From Paracyclopina nana (taxonomy: Eukaryota > Arthropoda > Copepoda > Cyclopoida > Cyclopettidae), in NCBI GenBank assembly GCA_019096065.1, contig JAGUCH010000003.1, positions 7,936,001-8,000,000 of the forward strand: a stretch of 64,000 nucleotides of DNA, read 5' to 3'. Position numbers and translations under genes: made by a program. Positions 12,001 through 27,000 of this stretch are shown one piece after another. A model generated the notes under the pieces. It saw only the letters and a program-made list of their open reading frames with translations, was not told where the DNA came from and did not search any database. Position 1 is the first letter of the stretch, and the number at the start of each line of letters is the position of its first letter.

Positions 12001-15000
12001 GATGAATTCTGATGGGCTTTTTTGCTAGCTGCAGCAGCATTCACATGCAAATCAGGTACAAAGAGGTTTTGAAAGATGAGCTTTAATTAAAGGTGTATAT
12101 CTCGGCAAAGCCAGGCAGCCCTTACCAGAAATTAGGGAGGGGTGACAAAAATTAATTTTCAGAAGGGTAAGCCAAAAAAAAAGCCTGAAGCCAACTGAAC
12201 GTTTTTGATAGCTGAGGAATGTTGATGAAGGCGTTTTAATAGAACGAGCAGCATGGCCCATATGGCCTTCGTACCTATAAAGCCATTCCACTTGTATTGA
12301 GTAGTCGTGTTTCTTTTCACAACCAGGTTGAATGGATATTGACTGGTGGTGCTGCAATAAATATCTATCTGATCAGCAGCATCTTGTGAATACAATCAAG
12401 AGTTTGCTGAAAGCAGCTCCATTTATCTTGTAAATTGACCCCTCCTCGCGAACAATGCACAGGCAACAACTTCAAGCTGCTGTAAAACATGCAACTAAGC
12501 CATATTTTTGAAAGTGGCAAAAAACTGATACCTTTTTAGAAATATTGGAACACTCTCGTAATTAAGCTCAAAGTACGCGGTGGATTTTGCGAACAAAGCT
12601 CGTTTTTCTTTGGCTTAATCTTGCATTCCTTTTCAAGGTAAATTCAAAATGGGAGATATTTTGGCAAGATAAACCCAGTTAAGTACTGGTGGTGTGTCCT
12701 CTTAATGTCAACCTTGTTCGTCGTTGAGAGCTTGATCTATGAATTCTCTCACATTGACAAGGTATTTAGGGGCTTGTTTAGGGCCAAATTATCAGCTCGA
12801 AAATCTCGTTTTCTTCCCTGCCTCATGCTGCTGTGAGAATTCAATATATCAGACCCGCAAATGTAAAGAAGTTGCCCATGGCCACCGATCACTGAGGAGG
12901 ATTCTTCTTAAATCACCCAAGGATATGATGAAAAATGAAACAGTCCCTGCTAATTTTGCTGAGAAAAAAGCTTCACTTCAAGGTGAAATGGAACATCAGC
13001 CCGAATCCTGTACGTCACTTTTAAAATCAATTTCCTCACGGGCTGAGCTCATAAATGCAGGGTCATCATTTCTGAGCTTTATATCTACTCAGCTGATTGA
13101 GATACTGCTATACGAGGGATCTGAAGCAGCCGATAAAATTGGAAAACAATAGAGATACACATTTTGAATGAATGAGGTGACCTTCATATTTCAGTTGAGG
13201 TCTGTGCAGAAAAAGGTCAAAAACGTGTATTTACTTAACTAACTGAAGCGCAATTTCCCCCATCATTTTTAAAGAAGCTGAGAGCCAATTTTCACGGAAG
13301 CTGAGTTTAGGGAAAAAGTGATCAATTATGGAATATGCCAACGACTTTGGGTGCTCCTTAATGAATTTAAGTAGATTTTCTCGAGTCGTCTTCGTTTTCT
13401 TCTTCCTTCGCTAAGCAAACTTTCTCCGGTTTCCTTTTTGTCCCCTCAGACCCCCGGAGTGTTTTTCTGAATTTATTCACTGGCCGGGGAAAAAAACTTT
13501 TGGCCAAAAAGGAGAGATGGGAAACATAATTTGATATCTTGTCAAATCTCGAATTACTCATCGTTTTCATGACAAGTCTGTAATTTCCTAATGAAATAAC
13601 GACCAACTGCAGCGAGGAGAAGAAGATGACCATGCCACAAAAATGTCACATTTCTGGCCAGCAGCACGTCGTCATTTCCAAGGTCAAATAACCTCCAACG
13701 AAGTAACTTTGTTGAAATCGAACACTGCGTGTGACAGGTTTTTCCCTCGCTAAGTAAGCGTAAAATATGGCTGTCTCTTTTGCTGTTGTTTCATATATAC
13801 TACTGATTATCTCTTGCGACGCGCTGTTGTGCAGTGGAAAACGATCCTGGCTGGAATGTTGTCATTGGCCTAATTTTTTATGGGTCGGTTGCTCCTTTAG
13901 ATTCCAAAAATGAGCAATGACTTGACCCTAAAGTTTCGGTTAGTTTATCCCCAGATTTTGACCCAAGCCACGATGCATTTTTGGCCACGAGGTCAACAAT
14001 TAGTGCAGTGATTTCAGATTGTCCAATAAAGCTCATGTTTTCCTTGCAGAAAAACGTCTCTTGGGGGCATTTTCGAGCAGTTTTGACGGTCACGCCGTGA
14101 AATTCGAGGAGCTTTGAAGTCCAACGATTTTTACTCCTACATTTCTATACTAAAGAGCAGACAGCAGAAATGCACACTGAGCTAGCTAGATTTCCCAGTG
14201 TGCTTGGCTGCTAACAAGTTGTTGTCAAATGTCTCTTCTTTTGTTGATGTGAAAACAATCGAATCTCAGCTTCGGCTTGGGAAAGTGAAATCAAGCAGAA
14301 TGGCGAAGAACAGCAAATCTGGCAAAAAATGCATCTTCTTTAGACTTTTGTCGGTACGCTACAATGCTATTGAAAAAGTGAACTTTGGCTGCCAAAACCA
14401 ATGGACCGAGACAGAAAATAATTCCTTGCTTCAAAAATGTCGAAAAGTTAAACCCTTTCTGCTGCATACGCTAGCTGCTCTAATATTGCAACGGTAAAAT
14501 GCTACTTAGAAGTAATTAGATTCCTCCTCATAAAATGGAAGAACATTGACCAGATGCTTTTGCTGCTGCTTGGGAAAACACTTCTCACATTTCTGGAGAG
14601 AAAAAACAGAGGAAGTTGCTAAATGAGATTTTGTGGTCTCAACCATTGCTTTTTTTTCGTACCATATATTATTGATCATCTTCAAAGCAGATTAGCAGCG
14701 GTAATGGATGATGATTTCCAAGATAGCTGTAATTATGGAAGTGCCGCCAAAACTGCAGACTCTTTTCAGTTAGTCCAAATTATTGACCCTCTTTTTCTCA
14801 CTCCAAAGCAGAAGCTTTTCTTCTACTACCATGCTATAGTAGTGCCGATCTGTTGTAAAATCTATGTCATTGTCGTCCATTATCTTTTCAAGGGACTTCC
14901 AATCTTGGGCCGCTATTGTTGGCAAAATCCGATGGAAAATCTACCTATTTTTCACGTTGACTGGCTTGACAGCACCGCACACTCACCAATTTGAATTGAT

Positions 15001-18000
15001 GCCTTCAAGATGCTCAACGAAAAAGCTGGGAAAGGTGAGTGTTCTTCCGGAAAAACCGAGATTGAGTTTTCGCGAAAAGAATGCGAAAAAAGCGTGATGC
15101 GTGCGTGAGACAAGAGGTCGTAAATTGTCATAATCATTTGCACGTCACAAAAATGAAGGAAAAATCTTTGCAAAGAAAAGTTGCTCAATCATGATGAAGA
15201 TGATAACGGGGTAAAAAGACGTGACATTTGTGACGCAACATGATGCATTTTTAATTTTTCCGCGAAACATCCGTGATTAAAGGGGATGATTTGGCGGAAA
15301 AAAACCTCCTCATGTGGCCAACGTTTTTTTCTTTCGAGCTAAAATAAACGACGATTAATTTCAGGTTAATGGCCGAAATTATTGAAGTCATAAATTGCTC
15401 CGCGGAATTCTTCAATCTCACGGTCAATTAAGGAAAAAAGTGGAGTATTGAAGCCGATGATAAAAGCTTGCGACCTCAAGGCAACATTTTTGACTTGTGC
15501 CATAAATCAGGAGATTGCTATCGCAAAATCATAATTATGATGAAAAGCTAAATCGCGCACTACTTATAACGGATATTTTGTTTCGACAATTAGGTCCCCT
15601 TTAGAGGCTTTGGCTCGAGGCTCTAATAATGGGCGGTGGGGGGGACACTGAGATTTTAATCGATAACCAAAAATGTAATTATGATCTACGAGCCTTGATT
15701 GGGATCTCTCTCGCATGGCATTGTTTCACAAGCCCCCAACACTTTTCATTCTATTTTTATGTGCAATTGGCCAGCTTTGACAACTTGAAGGGTTTGCAGA
15801 GCTAAATATCATAAGATTGGGATCAGACTTTTATATACCTACTGCTGTAGATCATGATGGACAGCCCAGTTTTCCTTTCTCGAGGTCAAGGAAGTTGTAA
15901 TAATTGTGTGCGAACATTACCAACATCATCGAGCTCAAGTTTCGAATTTTCTCGTTAAATGGAATAAAGTGAACTGGATTGCCCTTCTATTTCACATTTG
16001 TACAAGAAAAAATGAAATGGAAATTGGTCAAAATAAGACAAGGTTTTTATAAAAAAAAAAGAAAATCATTGACAAATGGATGCAATTATCTATTTGTCCA
16101 TTTCCATGAAGGAATTTTTTTTGAGAGCCTGAGGACCTCCAATTAATAAAATACGGCTCATTATCTTCCGCGTCTTTGATCGTAGCATGGTTACGGTTGT
16201 TATCGCTTCTTATTTACTGACATCGCAACCTCGTCAGTAAATAAGAACCGATAACAACCGCAACCATGCTACGATCAAAGACGCGGAAGATAATGAGCCT
16301 ACGTGTTTCTGCTGTCCATGCTTTTTTCCGTTTTTTCCAGGTCAGCAGGGCAATTAATTTTTGACAGCAACTTCTGAGGAAGCTCTAATAGGGAGTATTT
16401 GAGTATTATCAGGAAAAAAATAATGGACTGTTGAAATCTCTCTAATTTTCCCCTTGTTCTTGAAAACGTCAATTAAAGGGTTCGTAGGATGACAGCTGCA
16501 ATTAATCTAAGCCTTTTTTCCCAGCCCCTTCTCAGCTGCTTTTAGCTGCAAGGGTTGACACTTGGCAAAAAGTGTCATCTAACCCCTTATGACAATTTAT
16601 TGACAGCTCTATTGGCTAATTTGCTTCCTTTTCAAAATCTTGAGTCTCGCAATTTTTTATCAAGACATTCCGGGAAATGACATGTCAAAGTCTTCTCCCA
16701 AGAAAAAAGAGACAACTACTTCACAGGCAGCAGCCCAAAAAAAGCTGTCTTTTTCGGTAAATCTTTGCATAATTAGAAGGTGGTCTCCGCACTTGGGGGC
16801 TCAAAGGAAACTTTGTGGTGTGGCATTTTTTCTTCTTCCAGGGCTAAACAACTGTAAAAAATCCGTTTGGATTTTTCTCGAGCTTTTCAATCACCTTTTA
16901 TGGTGGCAGCAGTAAAAGGCTATTTTGTTTATGATCATCACAACAATCCCTTTATGGCTAAATTGGCAATTTTCATACCAGCCCATTGTATAGTGGAAGA
17001 AGCATATAAAAACTAGATAGCAAATTCGACTGCTGATTTCTGCCAGTGCTTCTTCTTCAGCTTTAGTTTTTGGGGTGAGTTAGACACAAAAGGAGGAGGA
17101 AGAAGAAAGACGAGGAAAAAACAGAAGCCACACTTTTGTCCCCCTGACATTTCCAAGTGAAATAATAATGGACAAGGGCGCAGAGCGAGGGAAAAAGCTT
17201 TTTTGTAAACTACTACAAATAAGTGTCAAGAGGCTTTGACCACAAATTATCAGCTGGTAGAGTCTATCGACGCGCAGCAACGGTCAATTTGGCACTGGCG
17301 TTCGAAAAAAGCTCTTTTTGAAGGTCTTCCCATTTGAATACATATAAAAAAAGATGTGTCATGATGATCATGATGGTGGAGGACATTTGAATTTTTTTGC
17401 ATTGCCCCTGGGGTAGAAGTGGGTATGAATCTACAAAGGTTCGTGACTGTAAGGTTCATCAGGACCGATTAGAAATGCGAGGCACGAAGAGATGATGCCC
17501 ATGTCCCTTTTACGTCGTAATCACAGTATAATTTCCTTCGTGTAGTATGCTGTAATGCGCAGAGCACAATAATCCGGAGAAATCGGATCATGAAAACTGC
17601 TTTGGTTTTTTTTCCAGGCTTGGGCCAGATTTTGACCTCTCCTCATCCTAATCATTGGTAAGATTGCAAAATATTCCACAGCTGGAAAATGACCACCTTG
17701 AATGGCCTTGAGTTGGACGACCACAGCATGTCATTATATGATGATATTCATGCTTTTTCCCCAGTTGCAGATGATGAAGTCAACCCCACCAACCACCACC
17801 ATTTCATGATGGCATAAAATGTTGATCATGAATGTCAAATCGTTTTGGGCTCAACTTTATGATCCCTCATTGTCCATACTGAGCTGCACTATTAACTGAA
17901 AGCCCAACGGTGGATGCTGCTGCTTCGAGAGATCAATAATAATAAAAGCAGCAAGTGCCATATAGCAGAATTTATACTTTCACAGCCCAATGGTCAACAA

Positions 18001-21000
18001 CATCATCTGGTCACTTGGGCAATGGTTCACTGACTTGCAACAAAAGAAGAAGCCAATTTTTCAAACACTCCACAGACATATACGAAATTATGCAGGAAAG
18101 CTGCATTGAAAATTAAAGGGAAAATACTACAGAGGAGGCAAAAAGTGAGCTGTGCTAATTTGTCATGTTTGGAGAAAAAGTGGCTAATGATGCTATGCAA
18201 ATACGCATTGACAGCTGCCCCAATGCAAAGTGAGAGCTCATTTTTAGCACGGGGCCAGCTAAATAATAATAGTGGAACAATACTGAAACTGGAATGTGTG
18301 AGCTCCACTGCAAATGGGTGTGAACATGCAAAAAGTACTTTATGTCGTTTCATAAATAGTCTGTTGGGCTATAAAAATGGGCGCACGTGGATGTTACGCA
18401 ACTGCGAATTGTGTTTTGCGCACAGCTGGTGAATTTGCAATGCTCAAATTCGACACCAAATAAACCTGTCAAGCTTTGTCCACTTCGTGACGCCAAAGGA
18501 TGCAAATTACGAGCCAGCCAAAAAAACCAAGTGAAACCAAATAATGTAGCATTTCAATGCTCATGCGTCATCATCGTAGTAATGGAATGGCCCAAGGTTG
18601 CCATGGTCAACATTATTATCATTATTGCAGCTTTCGGTTGCGAAATCGGAATGTACGAGCAATTTCACAACTTTTATCAACAATAAGACACTTTTTCATG
18701 TGGAATCTCGTCTTCGCCGTCGGAATGAACAAAAGAAGACCACGAAGAAGAGTAATGAGATGAACTTAGATTTGACAGCTAACTGATTTCTCCTTGGGGT
18801 CTTACTCTCGCATATAATTAAGCATAATGGTATATAAGCGGTGATGCATGAGATTCATAATGAGCCCTGACCCTGAGTGAACCCGCAAAATCCCCAAGTG
18901 ACAGGCAACAAATGATGGCCATCTAACCGAAAGCCTGTCCGTCAATTGAATACGAGCTGAGCTCTCCATCACGAGATAGATCGCGAAATCACGACCAAAC
19001 TTTCTCTTATTACACTGTGTAATAATAAATTGCATGTAGCACTACTATGTGCAGTTGGGAGTGCAAAAATAAAGGGGATGTTTTTCCGCTCAAATATGCT
19101 CGCGAGCAATTGAGGAAAACGTCATAATTCTATACACACGCTGAGAGTGGGACAATACGGCGGTAACCGCGAAATCGATCGAATATGATCACTGTATGGA
19201 AAACATCGTTTGTCTAGATTTTCCGTGGATGATAACTCGGTACATGCAGTTGGCTGATTTCGATCTAAATGAACCTTGATGATGATAGCTCATCTGTGAG
19301 GTTGATCAAAATACTCGAAATTGCCCCTTTTTTCGGAGAAGAAGCTGAATTGTTCGCTCTCGCGTATAAATAGATGGCAATATAACAATGAAAATAAATA
19401 GTTTGGATGCCATCATTGCTAACGAAGTGTCAGCCCAGGACAAAGAATGTCGGCTAATAATTGTCGGTTCTTTGCCTTTTTGACGAGCTTCTGTCACAAA
19501 GTTTTGAAAGCAATACCTCGACTTCCTTTTCTTTAATTGACGAAAAAGGATATTGAGGAATTCACAGCGCATTTCGGACAATGGCAGCTGTTCCTGATTT
19601 TTCCCCAATAATTGCAACAATAATGGACAGAAAGTGGAACTAATCTCAAGTTTGAAAGGGTCAAAACAAAGGGATTTCTAGCACTACTACGTAGCTGTAA
19701 AATCGATTTCATTTGCACGAACAATTGGGCGCAAATGAGGGCAAATTGAAAATTATTATTGCATTACTCCTTCTGATGCTGCTGCTGCTGCTGCAGCTGT
19801 AAAACTCAAAATAATCCGCGAAGAATGCGGAAAATTCACTTTCTCGATCACTCCCAAAGAATGCAGGGAATCATTTTTATCCAGGTGCTGCTGCTGCGAC
19901 TTCCAGACAAACTATTTTAAGCCATTTTCCCAGATTAGCTGGTGTACGCATTTTTGACATTTTCAGCCGCCTGCTTTCACTACGCCGCCGCGCAGACCAA
20001 AGAAGCAGATTTGTCAATTGTTATTCCACTCTGATTATTTCTGGTCAGCCTTGATTGACAGATACGATGGCCACCGAGGAATGTCGATCGTGGCGCACAG
20101 TAGCGCGTGTCGACTGCAACCACCACTTGGCAGAGAACACACAGTGGGCGGAAGAGAAATTAGAGATTTTGCCCCCGAAAACGAAATCATCCGTAATTCG
20201 AGCGGCTGCTGGTGAAAATGGGAGATATGCTCTGTGCTTTCTAAAAAAATTCCGCGAAAACGGTTGAACACACGCGCGCGTGTTGACATGACACTTTCCA
20301 TCTTGGATGTATCAGCTTACCTAGAAAAGATAGCAGAAAAAATAATGCAAATGTGTTTTTCCATGGGCAACAAACAAAATGTAGCTATTTTTCATCGCCC
20401 ACTTATGCAAAGCTATATTATGGTAGGCCTAATAGAACCAATTCACATTTGATGAGAGACAAAGGAAGGTAGGGCAACAACATATGATGATATTTATTGC
20501 GTCTTTTCGCTGTTGGCACCTAGCCACATTTTATATATATAAAAAAATGAAATACGAGTAAAAATTGTGGGAAAACAACTTCTGGCAGTAAAGTGGTCAT
20601 TTTGTAATTTAATTATTTACTTGGAAATCAGCCCACTGTGCTCACAAAGTCAAAACTGCTGTGGACTGAAAAGAGGGGATTTTTTGGCCACCCACCCACT
20701 TCTAAGCCAAGATTTGACTATTGTACACAGTGTGATTTATGAAGAGCAGCAACGATCCCATATTCTATTGTAGCGCATATTTTGGGAGATTGAAACATCC
20801 ATCCCTTTTTTAAGCTATAATAGCAGGGCTGTAGTAAAGTTGCACCTGTTTTTTTCCCTACCTCCTTCGTAGCCATAAAAGTGACGTGTAATTTTCACTG
20901 CTTGACTCTTTTTCTCCTCCATGTTATTTTTGTGAAAATCTAGAGCTGCAGTTTTACGGAAAATTGGTGGTCTGGCTCCTCCACCACCACCAAAGTCTGA

Positions 21001-24000
21001 AATATTAGACCTAAAAGACCAGATTAGTCATGGATCAAGACCTGACTCATTTGACAGCATGATTATTGTTATGACCCTAAGCCGATTTATCTTGCAAAAG
21101 CTCAAAAACTAGAAACATGTGTCAGCTTGGCCAGTTATTCAAACAAAGCATAATTAGCTCCTTTTTGTGGCATTATTTGCATTGCGGACAGGGCAATTTG
21201 TCTTATGAACGCCAGAGCATCATTTTTTTTTTTTTGCTTTTTGCTACACATGTGCTGCCATCAATGCCCAATAAATGTCTATCTCTGCCCACAATCTGGT
21301 ATTCTATTTGGAATTACTGGTCTGCTGTAACCAGTCCAGATGTTGCCTCTTCTTGCAATAATCAATTTAAAGCCCCTTTCATGCCTACAGTGAGACTAAC
21401 TCACCACTCCATGTTTGGCATTCTTCTTTGCAGCACTATAAAAAATATAAATGTCTTTTTCAAGTGAGACGCCCACAACTGAATTCGATACACTAGTGGA
21501 CAAGCCCATCCATCTAATAAAATAAAGACTGAGGGAGCAGAAAAAGTTCAATTATGCTCTGCCAAAGTATTTTCAATAAAGAACATCATCAGCCACCCAC
21601 ACCAGCTTGATCATCATTTAGTTTGCACACTGGGACTCTGCAGGTAATTCATTCTTACTTTTATTTTTATTAAGGTCGCGTCTCAGCTGGAAGCAGCTCT
21701 AATTATCTTGGGACTGAAGATGACAATTCGGCAAGTGGAGAAAAGACCCTAAAATTATCTTTATTACACGTCTCGCGCACTGTGGGCCAAAGCTGCGCAT
21801 AAAATACGCATTTGATGGTTGGCAGGATAAGCAAATCTCCGATCAGAACTCCTGTCCATATCTCAAGAGGATGATTTATGTTCGGTGAAGGCCCAGTGTG
21901 ACTTAAAAACTCCCCTTACTCTGCCCTCAAGGAACGTTTTTCCCACAAGCCAGCACTACAGGCTAGGCTGCTTTTTTCCTCTTTTCCCATTCAATTTTAT
22001 GCATAGGATTGACAGGGTAAAAATGTTTTGGCTCTGCAGTAAGACAATGGGAGAAAATGACCAACTATCATTTGTTTGAAAATTATGCAGTTTGGTGGTT
22101 GGAAACATCAATCTCCTCCCCAGCTTGATTTATGAGAAGTGTTGGCTCAATTCAATCTAAAGCATGTCTAGCCCACTAGAAATTGTTAAATAAGGGTAAC
22201 AAATAGACATTGGGAGCCCTAATTGCAGCCCTTTGATCAACCACGAGCCAATAAATTCTTTGCTTTAAAGTCGAAAGCCAATTAATCTTGAGTAGTTGCC
22301 ACATTTTTCCGTTAAGATACTGCTGTACAACGTGTGACAGCTGCTGAGCTACTATGGAGAGAGGCAGGACCCCAAAATAAGTAACTTTTTTCCTTAGAAT
22401 TTTTCCAGGTGCTTCAAAGATGACTTTGACTGATAAGCATTGGGAGTTGCTGATGGTGGTGTGGTTGTTGGACCACCCCTTACTCTGCCAAAATGGCTGA
22501 TTGACATTGGCCTCCAAAATCTAGTGATGTTTATCTACCCTAATGTCATTTTGCATCAGTGGTAGATCACTAGAAAGTTAGCACATTGTCATTACTTTCA
22601 TGGAGCTGGGAAGTGGTGCCAAAAACTGATAAGCTGCATAAACTGAATTCATATCTTTTCATAAGTGAAAGCTGCCATGCTCAGCTATGACACATGACAT
22701 ACTTTTGCACTTAAAGCAGTTGGAATATGATTTTGCTCCGAGGCACAGAGTAAACGGAAGCAAAGCAATAAAATCACCTAGGCAGCTAGTATATTGTAGA
22801 TTAGCTGCCTGAGTAACTGAGAAATGAACCCACTAGCTCGTGTATATAGTGTATTCCACTAATGGATTTCCAGGTCAGGAGGAAAATAAAAAGTTTTACG
22901 TTTGGCAGTAGTGAAAAACAGGGTGGTCCAACATCATTTTATGGACTTTTTGTTGTGAGAAATAGATTTATACTGTGACCTTCAGTGGTACTATTGGCCT
23001 CCTTATGAGGCTAGGGCAATTCATATACTATATATTACTATAAGGGTAGTTAATATATAGTAGTACAAAAACTGAGCAAAGCCTGTTCTTTTGTCTGATT
23101 CTCAGGCTTTTTTGAGGGGTCTACCGGGTGGCAAAGTAGAACAGTACTTTTAGTGGCCTCATTTTTCACAGCCAAATTGTCACTTCAATAAAAAGCAATT
23201 AATTTTACAGCTCAACGTCTCATTGAAGATGTTCTTCTTCCACGTACCAGGAAACTTTTCAGGGGGAGCGAGAACATGATTATTTCTCGCTCAATTTGGT
23301 CCCGCCTCACAAAAAAGCAAAAAAGGTGGTGTTTTTGTAAAAAAAAGTGTAGTGGAAGTATGAAAAATCGTGGTGTTCAAGGTCAGGCCTCCTCCAAAAG
23401 TGGCTAAAAATAAGTCGACCAAAATAGGCCACCCAAGTTCGGCTGGAATCGCAAAACGTGCAATGAAAATCGATAGATTTGTGGCTACTACTCGAAAACT
23501 GAGAGGAAGAGCGTGACTGTCACATTTTGAAAAGGACATTATTGCATGTGCACCAGTGGAGTGCATCTGCCCCTGAAAATCAGGGGACCCAAAACAGATT
23601 GAATGTGACAGGTAGCAAACAGTGCTCCCATCTATGGCAAAAATTGAAGCAAGACCTTCACAAATGACTAGGCAGATTTCAAGGAACTGTAGCATTTTCC
23701 AGTGGACAAATAGTACCTAATATTCATCTTTATGGACTCTCAAAATTAATCCTTGCTATCATAGACAAAGGATGATGCTGAAATTAGCCACCAGATGCCA
23801 TTTTGATCTCAGCTTTGAGCAATAAAACTCATATTTGGCAGCAGACTGATTAATGGACTCCAGCTCATTAACTACTTGACATCAATTTGGCATCTTGACT
23901 TCCTGGCACTTTTTATTATAGCAGCAGCAGCAGCAACCGGATCTTACAAGGCGAAACACAAATGATGATCAGCAAAAATTCGGTTTTTTTGCTCAACATT

Positions 24001-27000
24001 CAGCGTTCTTGTTGTGTGTTTCTTGCCGTTAATTGAGTTTGTACACACACACACACACCATTCTAGCATATGCTGTTCATTACTATTGTGGGCGAGCACG
24101 AGTAAATTGACAATTTTGCCACGGTGTGAACTTGTGTGCAATGTTGGCATCCTTGACAGCAAACAAAACATTAATCTTAGTCAGTCAGTCATAGAAAAAA
24201 GTTCATCTGTTTCCATTAATTGAGCCTGAGGGGGAGCCTTAAAAATAGCAGTTTACTATTATATGGAGGAAAGACAGAACTGGATGAAAATTGGTTGCCA
24301 CCTGCCCACAGCCCACAACATGACAACAATAAGATGATTACTACTACTGAGAGTTCAAAAGCAACTTTTTCCAGAGTGTGCAAAACCTTGTTTTTTGGGA
24401 TTGGGGTCAGAGTAGAGTAGGAACTTTTATTAAAGCTCCCTCATTTTTATATTATTAGCATATTTTTGTTCTTGTTTCTGCACTGAGGGGATATAGCTGC
24501 AAATAAAATTAGTCGTATTAGCCCAGATTAACGTCACAATAAAGAATGTGGAAAATCTCGAAATAATGAGATTATAGGAGAAAAATCAAACCAATTAATC
24601 GCATTTCCTGTCGTGTGCTGCGTACTTAATAATATTCACGTGCATGTGCTTATTCACGCATATCGTAAAATGCAGGAGAGACTTTTGCCATTTGGAGCTT
24701 GATTAGGCTCGCAGTTAATTTGCATTGGCATGCTGCTACGCAATGCGCGAGGATGTTTTTAAATGCTCGTTAATTCTGATGTGCAGAAGGGTTGTCAGCG
24801 CAAAAGTCTTGTTAACGAAGATGCAAATCCATCAAAATCTCGAGTTGACCTTTCTTCGCCAGTATATTCGTCTTTTATCATTCGCCGATGTATACTGCTG
24901 CATGCTGTCAGTAGATCACATTTCCAATTTTCTTCCAAACTTTTCTTCTGTTTTCCAATTCGTCATCCATTTCACATGATGGATCTTCCTCATTGCAATT
25001 CCTACATTTGGTGTTGGTGGGCATCCAAATCGACTTTTGATGGTTTTCTTCACTGAGCTCTCTCCCAAATTGGCGAATTCCGGTCAATTTTCAGATTGAT
25101 CACTATCTTCCTTTTCACAGTGTGATTGGCTTGAAAAATCCAAGCTCATTACTTCGCTTTGATTAAAAGCGCGCGGCTTTTTCTTTACCATCGTCTCTTC
25201 CTGCTAGCTTGAAAATGACTTCATGAAAGGCTCAGCTTTTTGTCTGGGAAAATGGAGGTGATGAAAAGTGGAGGATGATGATAGTTATTCCTGATTTCCA
25301 TCTGGTTAAGTCTTCAGGGGGGAAAATGCACTTATTTCAACACGTGCAACGACGTCCAGCATTACAGCCCTTTTCTTAGTAATATAAATTTCCGTTAATA
25401 ATAACTGTAAAGCGAGCGTGGCCTTGGCCGAAATTCAACAACTTTTATGCCATGGCAAAGAGTCCAGAGCTTTGAAAGTTGGCAACTTTTCCGCGGTGGA
25501 AAACCCAGTGCAGCAGGTTCAAGTTGGAAAATTGGCTTAGCAAAGTTATTTCCAGGCATCATTATCATCATCAGACTTCTTTTCTTTCTCCCATGAAACA
25601 TGCTAGTTTGACAGGCAGCCAGAGAAGACGGCGTTGACCTTCCAACAGAAGCTCAGAATTATTGTATGCGGATTGACGTTACCGCAATTTTTAGCCCCGT
25701 CCAATTATAGCATACTACATGGGGAAGAGCGGAAAACTTTCAACTTTTCGACTTTTCCTGCAAATTGTCAGAGTCAAGGCTGATATCCTCAATATGAGGT
25801 AGTGTGCTGCAGTTTCTTTATGATTTGCGATTCGTGCCAAAAAAAATCATATACACTGCAGCCGTTTGAAACGTGACTTATTTTTCTGAGGCCATGGCTA
25901 TTGATAGGCATTTTTTGGATCAGAATTGAGAAGAGAAACGTGAGTCGAATTTTCAAGTTCACGGATTCTCGACATATTTTTGAAAGAGGGGCTACTTTTA
26001 TAGTTTCTTCTTGGCCATTTTTTCGGTATTGCGCAACCGCAAAAATTCCTCAACGACGCGACGAGGATTTTGGATACGGCTGCTGGCATGCTATATGTGC
26101 TACTACTATGTCCAATTTGAGCCATCATGGCATCATCATCATCGTCTCTTGCTGCATTAAAAAACTCTCTAATTCTAAGGTCAGTGTCCTGCGAGCAGTT
26201 GAGGAGGAGAGGAAAAAGCATGGAATGTTAAATATCATGATGCTGAAGATAATAATGATGGACTTTCACATGCAGATCAACAACAGTGTGCAATGCAGTA
26301 ATAGGGAGCAGCTGTTCATTATTTTCACTTAGATTGGGGTGGTGGGCTATATGGCCCTGCTCATCTGACCGACCCACTCAGCATGCATAAATAGCATGAC
26401 CATAAAAATGTAAACAATCCTGAGTGCCTCTCTACTTGGATATACATATACCTGCTTTTGAGAGATTGTCCAATCTTTTACTGCCATATAGGACTACTAC
26501 TACTACAAAACTGCTTGGTTTGGGGCTGCCATAAAATAGAAGAAATGACAAATCTAAAGTGGACATGAGCGGGGTCGTTTTGCGCAAAAACGACTGTAGC
26601 TAGTATACTTGCAAGTCAATAACAAATGATGCCAAGAGAGGAAAGAGCCAATTAATGCCTGCCTTTCTTGCTAGAGCAGCATCAGCTCCAGGAGGATATA
26701 GTGCACTATTTTCTACATGAGTTGGGGATGATGGTTGCCTTTCCATCTGCAAATTATGCTTGTCACAATAGCTGAAGTATGAGAAGAAACTGCCGCTTTT
26801 GGGTCAGCCCGTGATGATGCAAGGCGAAGGTATTTGTTGTCCCAAATGGGGGAAACGAGCAGAGGGAACCACCCCCTTTTGTTTTTGCCACATCAAGCAT
26901 GGATAGAAAACAAGGCTTGCTTGGGGACCCAGATAATTCACTCCAACTCTCAAGTTCCTCAGGGAGCATTAAGCCTACTTAGTGAAATTGCTAAAGTATT

